Shown here: piece by piece, positions 51,231 through 59,875 of the stretch
How the letters are laid out: the number at the start of each line of letters is the position of its first letter
How positions within the stretch are numbered: the stretch's first letter is position 1
DNA from: Streptosporangium nondiastaticum
GTDB lineage: Bacteria > Actinomycetota > Actinomycetes > Streptomycetales > Streptomycetaceae
Direction of reading: 5' to 3'
NCBI RefSeq assembly: GCF_003011965.1
Contig: NZ_PXWG01000013.1
Span: 36,282 to 100,281, forward strand
DNA: 64,000 nt
Notes under the pieces: generated by a model
Databases searched by the model: none
Told to the model about the DNA's origin: nothing
Seen by the model: only the letters and a program-made list of their open reading frames with translations
Made by a program: the position numbers and the translations under genes

Positions 51231-51929
51231 ATGACCGGCCTCACCCCGCCCCCTCCCAGCCCGGACCAGGGCACCCCCGACGGGACCCACGGCCGCACTC
51301 CTGACGGCACTCGGGGCGAGCATCCGGGCCTCGCGCTCATCCCGGTCGGCGAGCCCCCGCAGCTGCGGGCCGACGCGGCGCGCAACCGCACGCGCCTGCT
51401 GGAGGCCGCGTCGCAGCTGACGGCCCGGTGCGGGGCCGCGAACCTGACCATGGAGGCGGTCGCCGCGGCCGCGGGGGTCGGGAAGGGCACGGTCTTCCGG
51501 CGCTTCGGCGACCGCACCGGTCTCCTGCTGGCCCTCCTGGACCACCGCGAGCAGCAGCTCCAAGCGGCCTTCATCTCGGGCCCGCCGCCCCTGGGCCCCG
51601 GCGCCCCCGCGGCGCAGCGCCTGCACGCCTTCGGGCCCGCCGTCATCCGCCACGAGCGCGACCACCACGACCTGATCCTGGCCACCCGCACGGACCCGCT
51701 GCGCGCCTACAGCGTCCCCGCCCGCCACCTGCGCCTCACGCACCTCGGCATGCTGCTGCGCGAGGCGGGCGTGGACGGTGACGCCGAGCTCCTCGCGCAC
51801 ACGCTGCTGGGCTACCTCGACACCACGCTCGTCCACCACCTGGCCGTCGAGCGCGGCATGTCCCTCGACCGCCTGGAGGCGACCTGGCACGACCTGGTCA
51901 CGCGACTGGGAGCCGGCCCGGCCGAATAG
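51231..51929 (+). CDS. TetR/AcrR-family regulator
   Basis: The 232-residue regulator has a disordered Pro/Gly-rich N-terminus of about 40 residues, then the HTH (TMEAVAAAAGVGKGTVFRRF) and a helical ligand domain with HERDHHDLILATR. It is divergent from the FMN-reductase gene; the two operators at 51152 and 51188 are its likely binding sites. The stop region CCGAATAG is tandemly duplicated (51922 and 51930), copying the TAG. Ligand unknown; redox-active quinones would fit. Confidence 0.88.
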   Translation: MTGLTPPPPSPDQGTPDGTHGRTPDGTRGEHPGLALIPVGEPPQLRADAARNRTRLLEAASQLTARCGAANLTMEAVAAAAGVGKGTVFRRFGDRTGLLLALLDHREQQLQAAFISGPPPLGPGAPAAQRLHAFGPAVIRHERDHHDLILATRTDPLRAYSVPARHLRLTHLGMLLREAGVDGDAELLAHTLLGYLDTTLVHHLAVERGMSLDRLEATWHDLVTRLGAGPAE

Positions 51930-51997
51930 CCGAATAGCCGCCGCCGGGCGCCGTCACAGCCCCTCAGACCCGCCGGACCCCACCCCCTCCACGGGCC

Positions 51998-53068
51998 TCA
52001 GGCGAGCGGCTCGCTGAGTTCGATCGCCCGCAGCACGGCGGCGTACGCCCGCGCGCCGCCTTCCGCCTCATCCGCCTCGTAGGCTTCGTCCGCCTCGCCG
52101 GCTTCGTCCGCGACATCGAGCGCCGTGTCGGCGAATTTGATGACGTGTTCGTCGCCGTGCTCCACCGCACGCTCGATCACGTCTCCGGCGGCGACACGGC
52201 CCGGGGGAACGTACGGAACGGCTTCCGCCGGGGCGTACATCGCCGTCACCGCGGCCGTCGCAGCCCACGCGGCGTGCAGGCCCGGCACCCACAGGTCCCG
52301 CGGCAGTGCGGGAAGGACGCGCAGGACGGCGCTGGGAGCCGTGGCCGCGTGCACGAGCATGGTCGCGTCTCCGTGGCCGTGGGTGGCGTAGCGGTGGGTC
52401 GCGGCGCGCACGAGCTCGGTGAGCCGGTCCCGGGCCGCGGCCGGGTCGGTCACGTCGCCGGGCCAGACGGGCAGCCGTTCGACACGGGCCAGCCGCGCGG
52501 GGAAACCGCCCTCAAGGGCCCGGATCGGGGGTACGGCCTGCAGGCTCGCGGCGGCCTGCGGGGCGCCCGGGAACCAGGTGATGCCGGTGACCGGCCGGTG
52601 ACGGGCCGCCCAGTAGCCCAGCCCGTGGGCGAGTTCGGTCAGCCGGGGCCCGCTCGCCTCGCTGCGGAGGAGGGCGCGTACGGCGTGGCCGACGCGGATC
52701 ACGGGGTGGGTCGCTCCTCCGTACATTCCCGGCAGCAGGCGGGGCCACCACGTCGCGAGCACGCTCCTCCAGCCGTGTTCGGGGAGCGCGCGCCCGAAGT
52801 ACGCGATCCAGTCGGCGGCCCGGCGCGGGTCGCCGAGCGCTCCGGCCCAGTCGGCGTCGGTGACGGGCGCCACGGCGGCCGGGAACTCCTCCAGCCGCTC
52901 CTCGTAGAGGTCGAGCCAGCGGTGCACCGCGTCCGGGCGGCCGCGGGCGACGAGCGCCTCGGCCACCATGGGGGCGTGGTTGGTGAGCCGTCCGAGCCGC
53001 TCGGGGCCCGCGGCGTGGAGCCGCTGGAACGCTTCGTCGAGTACGCCGCTCGTGTCCGTGATGTCCAT
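51998..53068 (-). CDS. Questin oxidase-like protein
   Basis: The 356-residue protein resembles the questin-oxidase (DUF4243) family. It has LTNHAPMVAEALVARG, a WLDLYEERLEEFPA start, and HPVIRVGHAVRALL, HGLGYWAARHRP and FADTALDVADEAGEADEAYEADEA, the last part acidic and repetitive. Fungal members cleave anthraquinones; bacterial relatives are mostly untested. ATG 53068 gives the conserved N-terminus; an earlier frame adds basic sequence without a ribosome site. Single gene. Confidence 0.75.
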   Translation of the reverse strand: MDITDTSGVLDEAFQRLHAAGPERLGRLTNHAPMVAEALVARGRPDAVHRWLDLYEERLEEFPAAVAPVTDADWAGALGDPRRAADWIAYFGRALPEHGWRSVLATWWPRLLPGMYGGATHPVIRVGHAVRALLRSEASGPRLTELAHGLGYWAARHRPVTGITWFPGAPQAAASLQAVPPIRALEGGFPARLARVERLPVWPGDVTDPAAARDRLTELVRAATHRYATHGHGDATMLVHAATAPSAVLRVLPALPRDLWVPGLHAAWAATAAVTAMYAPAEAVPYVPPGRVAAGDVIERAVEHGDEHVIKFADTALDVADEAGEADEAYEADEAEGGARAYAAVLRAIELSEPLA

Positions 53069-53258
53069 ACGGAGCACGCTAGGCGCGGCCGCCCGCCGCC
53101 GCATCGGGCCGGGGGACCAGCTCCGGCCGCGCGCCGGCCTAGGCCTGGTGACGACAGCCCCCGGTCGGCCGCCTCAGACCCGCGGTCCGCCACGTGCCGT
53201 CAGTCGCCTCGCCCACGCGTGCCGTCAGCCGCCGCGCCGGACGCTCGTCAGGTGTTCG

Positions 53259-53864
53259 TCACTCGCCTCGCCAGACGTTGTCGAAGGCCGCCTGTTCGAC
53301 GGCCCGCCGCTGCCGTACGGCCTCCAGGTCGAGCAGCGCGTCGTTGACCGCGGCGAGCACGCTCTCGACCGCGTCACCGGACTCCGCCGGCACGTCCTCA
53401 CCACTCTTGTCGCGGATCCCGGCGGCCGCCGCCAGGGCGGCGAGGACGGGTTCGTCCGCCGCCAGGCGTGCCTCGGCACGGCGGTGGTCGGCCGAGTCGG
53501 CCGGGACCGTCCGGCCCGCCCGGAAGGGCATCCAGCGGCTGCCTTGCCGCGTGAGCCGGCCTTCCGCGTCCAGGGCTGCCAGGTAGGTTGACGCCAGGCC
53601 GCGGCCCCTGCGCCACAGCCAGTCGCCGACCGGCTCGTACGGTGCTTCCCGGACGAGCGCCGCCGCGGCCTCGTCCAGCACGCGGTCGGCCGGGGCCGGC
53701 CGGTCGCCCGGCACGATCCGGTCGCCGTCCAGGGTGACGGCCCCCGCGGCCAGCAGGTCGATCACTTCCGCTCCCGCCAGCGCGAGCGACAGGTCGCCCG
53801 GCTCCACAGGGCGCGTGGTCGCCGCGTCCATGGCGGTCATCATCAGATCCCGTGCTGTGGTCAT
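53259..53864 (-). CDS. GPP34 (GOLPH3-like) family protein
   Basis: The 201-residue protein has the family N-terminus ARDLMMTAMDAATTRPVEPG and GDLSLALAGAEVIDLLAAGAVTL, followed by a helical domain (LWRRGRGLASTYLAALDAEGRL) and a C-terminal helix ending FDNVWRGE. In eukaryotes GPP34 binds phosphatidylinositol 4-phosphate at the Golgi; the bacterial role is unknown. Common in Streptomyces, often several copies. No membrane helix. ATG 53864. Confidence 0.85.
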   Translation of the reverse strand: MTTARDLMMTAMDAATTRPVEPGDLSLALAGAEVIDLLAAGAVTLDGDRIVPGDRPAPADRVLDEAAAALVREAPYEPVGDWLWRRGRGLASTYLAALDAEGRLTRQGSRWMPFRAGRTVPADSADHRRAEARLAADEPVLAALAAAAGIRDKSGEDVPAESGDAVESVLAAVNDALLDLEAVRQRRAVEQAAFDNVWRGE

Positions 53865-54019
53865 AGAAGGCTCCGCGGTCGGAGGAAGGGCGCCGGGGGC
53901 ACTGCGCTCCGGTTCAGGCCACCGGCCGAGGGGGCCGGGCCGCTGCTGAACGTCGCCACGGCCCCTGCCCGTACCGTTGTGCCTCCCGCCCCGGGCCCTC
54001 AGGCGCGCTCCACGGCCCG

Positions 54020-54256
54020 TCAGACGTGGTCCACGATCCCCACCTTCCCCTCGGAGCGCGCACAGTGCGCTCCGCAGTACCAGTGGCCGTCCGCCTCGAC
54101 CCCCTGGCCGATGATCTTGACCTGGCAGTGTTCGCAGACGGGGGCCATCTTGTGGATGGCACAGGTGAAGGAGTCGAAGACGTGACGCGAACCGTCCTGG
54201 GTCTCCACGGAGAACGCCAGGTCGTAGTCGTTACCGCAGACTTCGCAATTTGCCAT
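54020..54256 (-). CDS. Small zinc-ribbon-like protein
   Basis: The 78-residue protein has three Cys/His clusters: CEVCGNDYD at the start, CAIHKMAPVCEHC in the middle and WYCGAHC near the end. These give two probable zinc sites. Such proteins are widespread in actinobacteria and are sometimes labelled metallothionein-like; no binding partner is known. ATG 54256 is the only start that keeps the first CxxC. It is divergent from a secreted protein gene. Confidence 0.8.
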   Translation of the reverse strand: MANCEVCGNDYDLAFSVETQDGSRHVFDSFTCAIHKMAPVCEHCQVKIIGQGVEADGHWYCGAHCARSEGKVGIVDHV

Positions 54257-54475
54257 GCGCCGCATGCTCCGCAGGGAGCGCGGGCGAGGCAAGGGTATGG
54301 CGGGCGGGTCGGCGAGGCTGCACCCGCCCGGCGGAACCGGCCGGTCCCGCGCCACCGGTCCCGCCGCCGCCCCGGGCGAAGCCAACACCCCGGTGTCCTT
54401 AATGCGTTTCATGTGTTTTCCCGGGGCCGATGATCCCATCCGTGTCGGTTCGCCCCCATGGTCGTTCTGCAGGGC

Positions 54476-54709
54476 ATGAAGAACCGCATCGTGACGCGCA
54501 TTGCTGTGGGATCGGCCCTCCTGGTGTGCGGTGCCGTCTCCGCATCCGGCACCGCCCAGGCAGCCGGCGGGGGCGGGCTCAGCCCGCGGCCGCTGATGAA
54601 CCGGCTCGCACACCTCACCGACGTCGAGGACAGCCCCGTGGGCGACACCGTCTCCTTCGTCAACGACAAGCTCCCCAAGGAGGCCTCCAGCCGCATCTCC
54701 CTCCGGTGA
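54476..54709 (+). CDS. Small secreted protein
   Basis: The 77-residue product has a signal peptide (IVTRIAVGSALLVCGAVSASG, cleavage near AQA-AG) and a short mature part with no Cys in it. ATG 54476 is taken; a GTG at 54458 in frame adds six residues. Its stop overlaps the next gene's GTG (GTGA), so both are coupled. Unknown role. Confidence 0.7.
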   Translation: MKNRIVTRIAVGSALLVCGAVSASGTAQAAGGGGLSPRPLMNRLAHLTDVEDSPVGDTVSFVNDKLPKEASSRISLR

Positions 54710-55686
54710 CCACCGCCGAGCCTGCGACCGCGGTGCCGGGCCTCCCGGCACCGCACCGGCCGCATGTGGCCCTGCAAGCCGCCGTCGCGGCAGTGACCGC
54801 GGCGGCCCTGCTGTTCACCGCCGGGCCCGCACCGGCACAGGCCCGGATATCCGTGCCCGCACAGCCCCGGTCCTGTCAGGCGCCGGTGCGAGCCTGCGTG
54901 GCGCGGCTGGAGCGGACGCTCGCCTCCCTGCGCGACCGGCTGGGCTGTGCTCATCACGCGCCCTTCCCCGCCCTGTACGCCCAGTTGCAGCGCGCGCTGG
55001 GCGACCTGCTGCTCCGTCACCCCGGTCTCTTCGCCGAACCCGGCTGGCCGGCCCGCGACCTCAACACCGCCTTCGTCCACCGCTACCTGCAGGCCTACGC
55101 GGCCGACCGCGCCGGGCAGCCGGTGCCCGAGGCCTGGCGCATCGCCTTCACCGCGGCGCGCGGCGGCGGGACCAACGCCGGGCAGGACGCCCTGCTGGCC
55201 GCCAACGCCCACATCCAGCGCGACATGCCGTACGTCCTGGCCGAGTCCGGCCTCCTCCGCCCCGACGGCACCTCGCGCGAAGCCGATTTCAACCGCTTCC
55301 AGATCGTGCTGGACCAGGCGTACGAACCCGCCGTACGGGACATCGCCGCCCGCTACGACCCGCTCATCGCCGTGGCCGACGACCGCTGGAACCCCGTTGC
55401 GGGCGTCACGGCCCACGAGCTGTTCACCCTCTGGCGCCGCACCGCCTGGGCACAGGCCCGGCGCCTCGCCGCGGCCCGGAGCGCGGAGGAGCTCCGCAGC
55501 GCCTCCCGGGCCGTCGAGTCCAACGCCGCCGCCTGGGGCACGCTCCTGGCCGCCGTGCGCGTGCCCGGCTACGACGCCGTGCGCGACGCCTACTGCCACG
55601 GCATCAGGCCCCCGGTGGCGCACCCGCCCCGCACCGCGTGGACGGCCCTGCCGCTGCCGCTCCCCGCCGAGCTGCGCACGCCCTGA
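54706..55686 (+). CDS. DUF5995-family protein, probably exported
   Basis: The 326-residue protein has a hydrophobic segment (ALQAAVAAVTAAALLFTAGPAPAQA) that looks like a signal peptide set about 20 residues in, then a helical domain with NTAFVHRYLQAYAADRAG, GTNAGQDALLAANAHIQRDMPYVLAE and HELFTLWRRTAWAQARRL. The pattern of conserved His and Asn/Asp residues resembles DUF5995 proteins, possibly metal-binding. GTG 54706 overlaps the previous stop. Function unknown; co-secreted with the small upstream protein. Confidence 0.75.
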   Translation: MTTAEPATAVPGLPAPHRPHVALQAAVAAVTAAALLFTAGPAPAQARISVPAQPRSCQAPVRACVARLERTLASLRDRLGCAHHAPFPALYAQLQRALGDLLLRHPGLFAEPGWPARDLNTAFVHRYLQAYAADRAGQPVPEAWRIAFTAARGGGTNAGQDALLAANAHIQRDMPYVLAESGLLRPDGTSREADFNRFQIVLDQAYEPAVRDIAARYDPLIAVADDRWNPVAGVTAHELFTLWRRTAWAQARRLAAARSAEELRSASRAVESNAAAWGTLLAAVRVPGYDAVRDAYCHGIRPPVAHPPRTAWTALPLPLPAELRTP

Positions 55687-55748
55687 CCTGCCGGGTCAGC
55701 CGGGGGCGGCGGTCCCGTGGTGCCGGGCCGTGTGCGCATAATCCCCGG

Positions 55749-56222
55749 GTGACTTCCCTTGACGAGCAGGTGACCGGTCAGTGGTGCAGCGCGCCCTTCG
55801 ACGCGGGTGCGATGGAGACGAGCGAGATCGTCCTCCTGGCCGGCGGGCGCGGATGGAGCCGCTTCGAGAGCTTCAGCGGCGAGCTGAGCATCGGCCGGTT
55901 CGTCTGGTGCCTGCCCTCCCCCGGCCTGCTGGAGCTGCGGTACACGTGGCGGGTCAGCGGTCAGTGGGGGCCGTCCGGGGACGGGTTCGAGAGCGTGGAC
56001 GGCAGTGGTCCGGACGACGAGCTGATCCGCACCGCGTACCGCATCGGCACGGAGCGGCCGCCGCTCTCCGGGGAGCCGGTGACCGCGCTTCAGCTCGACG
56101 TCCCGGTCGAATGCGCCAGTGCCTTCGCCCTCGGCCGCCGGAACATGACCCCCGCCGACGACCCCTCGTCAGCGGTGGCCCCGTACGCACCGCCCGTCCA
56201 CCGCACCTCACCCGTACGCTGA
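55749..56222 (+). CDS. Conserved hypothetical protein
   Basis: The 157-residue acidic protein has beta-rich sequence (WSRFESFSGELSIGRFVWCLPSPGLLELRY) and no known domain, signal or helix. The GTG at 55749 is used because it lies 62 bases after the previous stop and gives coding bias throughout; an earlier in-frame start would overlap the upstream gene's end. No function proposed. Confidence 0.7.
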   Translation: MTSLDEQVTGQWCSAPFDAGAMETSEIVLLAGGRGWSRFESFSGELSIGRFVWCLPSPGLLELRYTWRVSGQWGPSGDGFESVDGSGPDDELIRTAYRIGTERPPLSGEPVTALQLDVPVECASAFALGRRNMTPADDPSSAVAPYAPPVHRTSPVR

Positions 56223-56312
56223 CCATCGCACCAAACCCTCCCCCGAGCACCCGCCGCGGCCCTACGGTAGGCGGTCGCCACCGCCGAACGAGGGGAACGA
56301 GGGGGAAGGTCC

Positions 56313-56657
56313 GTGGACAAGGAGCAGCGCGCCCGCATCGTCGCCAGGGTCACGGAGGAGCGCGAACGGCTGCGCCCGCTGCAGCCGGAGATGACGCGCA
56401 CCGTCATCGAACTCCTGCGCCGCACCGTGGCGGAGAAGGAGCCCGGCGTCGTGCCGTGGGTGAACCTGGCCACCATCAAGGCCATACAGGCCAAGCACGG
56501 CACGGACGGCGTCCTGGCGCTGGCCCTGTCGCTGGGGAACTGGGCCGCCGCGGTCGCCCAGGACTTCGCCCGCACGACCGGGCACACGGCGGAACAGCTC
56601 ATGGACTTCTACGAGACGCAGTTCTTCGAGGACGAGGACGAGGACGACGCCTCGTAG
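56313..56657 (+). CDS. Hypothetical acidic helical protein
   Basis: The 114-residue protein is almost all helix (RIVARVTEERERLRPLQPEM) with a very acidic end FFEDEDEDDAS. GTG 56313 follows GGGGGAAGG. No known domain. A 16-bp palindrome GCCGCCGGCCGGCGGC stands directly after its stop. Confidence 0.7.
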   Translation: MDKEQRARIVARVTEERERLRPLQPEMTRTVIELLRRTVAEKEPGVVPWVNLATIKAIQAKHGTDGVLALALSLGNWAAAVAQDFARTTGHTAEQLMDFYETQFFEDEDEDDAS

Positions 56658-56673
56658 GCCGCCGGCCGGCGGC

Positions 56674-57090
56674 TCACCCGGCGCGGCGCTGGGTGAAGCG
56701 CAGCATGTTGCCCGCGGGGTCGCGGAAGGCGCAGTCGCGGACCCCGTACGGCTGGTCGATCGGCTCCTGCAGCACCTCGGCGCCCGCGGCCCGGATCCGT
56801 TCGAAGGCGGCGTCGCAGTCGTCGGTCGAGAAGATCACGCCGCGCAGCATGCCCTTGGCGAGCAGTTCCGCCATGGCCTGCTTGTCGGCCGGCGAGGCGT
56901 TGGGGTTGGCGGCGGGCGGTTCCAGCACGATCTCCACGTCGGGCTGCGAGGGGGCGCCGACCGTCACCCAGCGCATCCCCTCGAAGCCGACGTCGTTGCG
57001 CACCTCGAACCCGAGCACGTCGCGGTAGAAGGCGAGGGCCTTGTCGTGGTCGTCGACGGCGATGAAGCACTGTGAAAGCTTGATGTCCAT
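56674..57090 (-). CDS. VOC-family (glyoxalase-fold) protein
   Basis: The 138-residue protein has two beta-alpha-beta-beta-beta units: KLSQCFIAVDDHDKALAFYRDVLGFEV and ... RGVIFSTDDCDAAFERIRAAGAEV, ending FRDPAGNMLRFTQR. This is the metal-binding VOC fold shared by glyoxalases, dioxygenases and antibiotic-binding proteins. ATG 57090 lies 10 bases after the AraC stop, so both are one transcript. That pairing is common for VOC proteins acting on the sensed compound. Confidence 0.88.
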   Translation of the reverse strand: MDIKLSQCFIAVDDHDKALAFYRDVLGFEVRNDVGFEGMRWVTVGAPSQPDVEIVLEPPAANPNASPADKQAMAELLAKGMLRGVIFSTDDCDAAFERIRAAGAEVLQEPIDQPYGVRDCAFRDPAGNMLRFTQRRAG

Positions 57091-57100
57091 GCAGCTCACG

Positions 57101-57556
57101 CTACGGGCGGGCCGCGTGCCGCGCTTCTCCGATCCTGACCGGTTCCGCGCCCCCGGCCGGTCCCGCGTTCCTGGCCGGCCGCGTGAAGATCTTGGCGACG
57201 CAGGCCGGAACGGCCGCGCCCTGCTCGTGCGGGCGCGCCCGGTACGCGCTCGGGCTCTCGCCCACCAGCTCGGTGAACCGCGAGCTGAACGACCCCAGCG
57301 AGGTGCACCCGACCGCGAAGCAGACCTCCGTCACCGACAGGTCGCCGCGCCGCAGCAGGGCCTTGGCCCGCTCGATCCTGCGCGTCATGAGATAGCTGTA
57401 CGGGGTCTCGCCGAACGCGGCGCGGAAGCTGCGGGCGAAGTGGCCGGTCGACATGTGGGCCGCGCGGGCCAGGGCGGGGACGTCGAGGGGCTCCGCGTAG
57501 TCGCGGTCCATCGTGTCGCGCGCCCGGCGGAGCCGGACCAGGTCGGTCAGCAGCAC
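57101..57556 (-). CDS. AraC-family transcriptional regulator (HTH only)
   Basis: The 151-residue protein is a lone AraC DNA-binding domain with both helix-turn-helix units: DVPALARAAHMSTGHFARSF, then SVTEVCFAVGCTSLGSFSSRFTELVG. An Arg-rich tail follows. No ligand domain is present, so sensing may rely on another protein or expression level. GTG 57556 is chosen; longer frames run through unrelated codons. It is directly followed by the VOC gene. Confidence 0.85.
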   Translation of the reverse strand: MLLTDLVRLRRARDTMDRDYAEPLDVPALARAAHMSTGHFARSFRAAFGETPYSYLMTRRIERAKALLRRGDLSVTEVCFAVGCTSLGSFSSRFTELVGESPSAYRARPHEQGAAVPACVAKIFTRPARNAGPAGGAEPVRIGEARHAARP

Positions 57557-57615
57557 CCGACCAGCATCGCACGGCCGCGGTGCCGGGAACCCGGCCACGG
57601 AGCCGCGGGGCCCGG

Positions 57616-58122
57616 TCACCGCATCGTCCCCCCGGTGCAGAAGACGCAGCCCTCCCAGTACGGCAGGGCGTCCAGCACGCGGTGGCGGACGCACGAGGCC
57701 GTGGCCGCCGAGTCCGGGCCCGGGAAGACGTCCTCGTCGGCGGGGCGCGGGGGCGGGGTGAAGGCCTCGGCCATGGCGCGGTACCGCTGCAGGTAGCCGG
57801 GCACGTACGGCGGCTCGTAGGTCAGCTCGTCCCAGCGGTGCCGGTCCAGCGCGAGGTCGATCACGCTCAGCACGAAGTCCTTGGCCCGCGCCCGCTCGTC
57901 CGGGGTGTCGCCCCAGTCGATGTCCGCCAGGTCGAACCCGACGACCCCGCGCCCCATGACGTTCTGGTCCTGCAGCGCGAGGAGCGCGGCGAACCGGAAG
58001 TCCCAGGGGCGGCGCGCCAGCTCCGACACGGCCAGCCACAGCGCGTCGAGGAAGGCGGCCGTGCCGCCGTTGGACAGGTACAGGTCGTCGCCCGTGCCGC
58101 CACTGCCGAACACGTTTCCCAT
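57616..58122 (-). CDS. Conserved hypothetical protein
   Basis: The 168-residue protein has no known domain. Seen features are YLSNGGTAAFLDALWLAVSEL, FRFAALLALQDQNVMGRGVVG and a Cys pair near the end (SCVRHRVLDALPYWEGCVFC) that may bind metal or form a disulphide. ATG 58122. Divergent from the GH109 gene. No function proposed. Confidence 0.7.
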   Translation of the reverse strand: MGNVFGSGGTGDDLYLSNGGTAAFLDALWLAVSELARRPWDFRFAALLALQDQNVMGRGVVGFDLADIDWGDTPDERARAKDFVLSVIDLALDRHRWDELTYEPPYVPGYLQRYRAMAEAFTPPPRPADEDVFPGPDSAATASCVRHRVLDALPYWEGCVFCTGGTMR

Positions 58123-58300
58123 CGCGCCAGCCTAGGGAGCGCCGCGCGGGGGTCGTGATCCGCCCCGGCGAACGGCGGAATCTCGCCGCGCGAGCCCTCT
58201 TGCGTTGCCTGCGTCACACCCGTCAGGGTCACTTACCGAAGTCAGCGAGGTTCATGCACGCGCCGCAACTCACATCAGCCCCTTGTGTCCAGGAGGACCG

Positions 58301-59737
58301 ATGCACGAGTCAGCTCCGCAGAACCCCGGGCAGCCCGGCCCGCCGGCCCGCCCCCAGGACTCCGACGTCAGCCGCCGCTTCCTCCTGAAGTCCGCGGGCG
58401 CCGCGGGCGCGGGCGTGGGCCTCGGGGCGGTCCCTGCCGGGGCCGCCGCCGCTGCGCCTGCCGCCTCCGCGGTGCCGCGGCGGCAGGGCGCGACCATGAT
58501 CGGGGTGCCGTTCGAGCGGCGCGGCACCGTGCGGGTCGGGATCGTCGGGCTGGGCAACCGCGGCGCCTCGATGGCGGAGCTCTTCCTGGCGGTGCCCGGC
58601 GTACGGGTGGTGGCGCTGTGCGACAAGGTGCGGGCGAAGGCCGAGAAGGTCGCGGCGAAGGTCAGGGCGGCGGGTCAGCCGGCGCCGGCGCTCTACACCA
58701 AGGGCGAGGACGACTACGCGCAGCTGTGCGGGCGCGGCGACGTGGACCTCGTGTACGTGGCCACGCCCTGGGAGTGGCACTTCCCGATGGCCGAGGCGGC
58801 CCTGACCGCCGGCAAGCACGTGGGGGTGGAGTGCCCGGCGGCCATGGAGCTGGACCAGCTGTGGCGCCTGGTGGACCTGTCCGAGCGCACGCGGCGGCAC
58901 TGCATGCAGCTGGAGAACTGCTGCTACGGCAAGAACGAGATGCGCGTGCTGCGGATGGCGCACGCGGGCGTCTTCGGCGAGCTGCTGCACGGGGCGGGGG
59001 CGTACCTGCACGATCTGCGGGAGCTGATGTTCTCGCCGACGTACTACGAGGGCCCGTGGCGGCGGCAGTGGCACACCCGGCTGCGGGGCGACCTCTATCC
59101 GACGCACGGTTTCGCGCCGGTGGCGAACTACATGGACGTCAACCGCGGGGACCGCGCGGTGCGGATCACGACGGTCGGCTCTCCCGCCGCCGGGCTGGCC
59201 GCCTACCGCGCGCAGCACATGCCGCCGGGCGACCCGAGCTGGAAGGAGACGTACGTCGGCAGCGACCTGTCGGTGAGCCTCGTGCAGACGGCGAAGGGGC
59301 GGGTGATCCGCCTGGAGCACGGGGTCTCCAACCCTCATCCGTACAGCCGGGTGAACACGCTGGGCGGCACGAAGGGCGTGTTCGAGGACTACCCGCCGCG
59401 GATCTACCTGGAGCCGGAGATGTCCGGGGACGAGTGGGGTGACTTCGGGGCGTACGCGCAGTGGGACCACTGGCTGTGGAAGGAGCACGCGAACCCGCCC
59501 GGCGGGCACGGCGGCATGGACTACATCATGGTCTTCCGGCTGATGCAGTGCATGCAGCAGGGCCTGGTGCCCGACTTCGACGTGTACGACGCGGCCACGT
59601 GGAGCGCGCCCATACCGCTCAGCCACGCCTCCATCAGAGCGAAGGGGGCGCCGCAGGAGATCCCGGACTTCACGCGGGGGCTGTGGCGCGCCGGGCGGCC
59701 GGGAGTGGATTCGGCCGGGCCGCAGGCACAGCCGTAG
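58301..59737 (+). CDS. Tat-exported GH109-family glycosidase (Gfo/Idh/MocA fold)
   Basis: The 478-residue protein has a twin-arginine signal ([17 protein letters not shown]) and an N-terminal Rossmann fold with the NAD+ loop [12 protein letters not shown]. The Gfo/Idh/MocA motifs are [20 protein letters not shown] with the HxGVECPAA-type [12 protein letters not shown], and a C-terminal beta domain containing [14 protein letters not shown] and [17 protein letters not shown]109 enzymes remove alpha-N-acetylgalactosamine using bound NAD+; Tat export is expected because the cofactor is bound before transport. ATG 58301 follows AGGAGGA. Ends with a strong terminator. Confidence 0.9.
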   Translation: MHESAPQNPGQPGPPARPQDSDVSRRFLLKSAGAAGAGVGLGAVPAGAAAAAPAASAVPRRQGATMIGVPFERRGTVRVGIVGLGNRGASMAELFLAVPGVRVVALCDKVRAKAEKVAAKVRAAGQPAPALYTKGEDDYAQLCGRGDVDLVYVATPWEWHFPMAEAALTAGKHVGVECPAAMELDQLWRLVDLSERTRRHCMQLENCCYGKNEMRVLRMAHAGVFGELLHGAGAYLHDLRELMFSPTYYEGPWRRQWHTRLRGDLYPTHGFAPVANYMDVNRGDRAVRITTVGSPAAGLAAYRAQHMPPGDPSWKETYVGSDLSVSLVQTAKGRVIRLEHGVSNPHPYSRVNTLGGTKGVFEDYPPRIYLEPEMSGDEWGDFGAYAQWDHWLWKEHANPPGGHGGMDYIMVFRLMQCMQQGLVPDFDVYDAATWSAPIPLSHASIRAKGAPQEIPDFTRGLWRAGRPGVDSAGPQAQP

Positions 59738-59760
59738 GCACGACCGTAGGCGTACGCGAA

Positions 59761-59792
59761 GGCGCCCACCCCGGTGTTCCGGGGTGGGCGCC
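59761..59792. terminator. Strong terminator after the GH109 gene
   Basis: GGCGCCCACCCCGG and CCGGGGTGGGCGCC pair perfectly over 14 bp around TGTT. It lies between the convergent GH109 and permease genes. Confidence 0.9.
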
Positions 59793-59815
59793 TCTCGTGT
59801 CTCAACCGGTCAGGT

Positions 59816-59875
59816 GACCGGCCGGGTCACCGGTCAGGACTGACCGGCCGGGTCACCGGTCAGGACTGACCGGCC
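59816..59875. repeat. 26-bp repeat duplicating the permease stop
   Basis: The unit GACCGGCCGGGTCACCGGTC + AGGACT begins at 59816 and 59842 and partially at 59868. On the minus strand each copy reads ...CAGTCCTGA, the permease's last codons and stop. The gene end has therefore been copied downstream. Confidence 0.8.
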
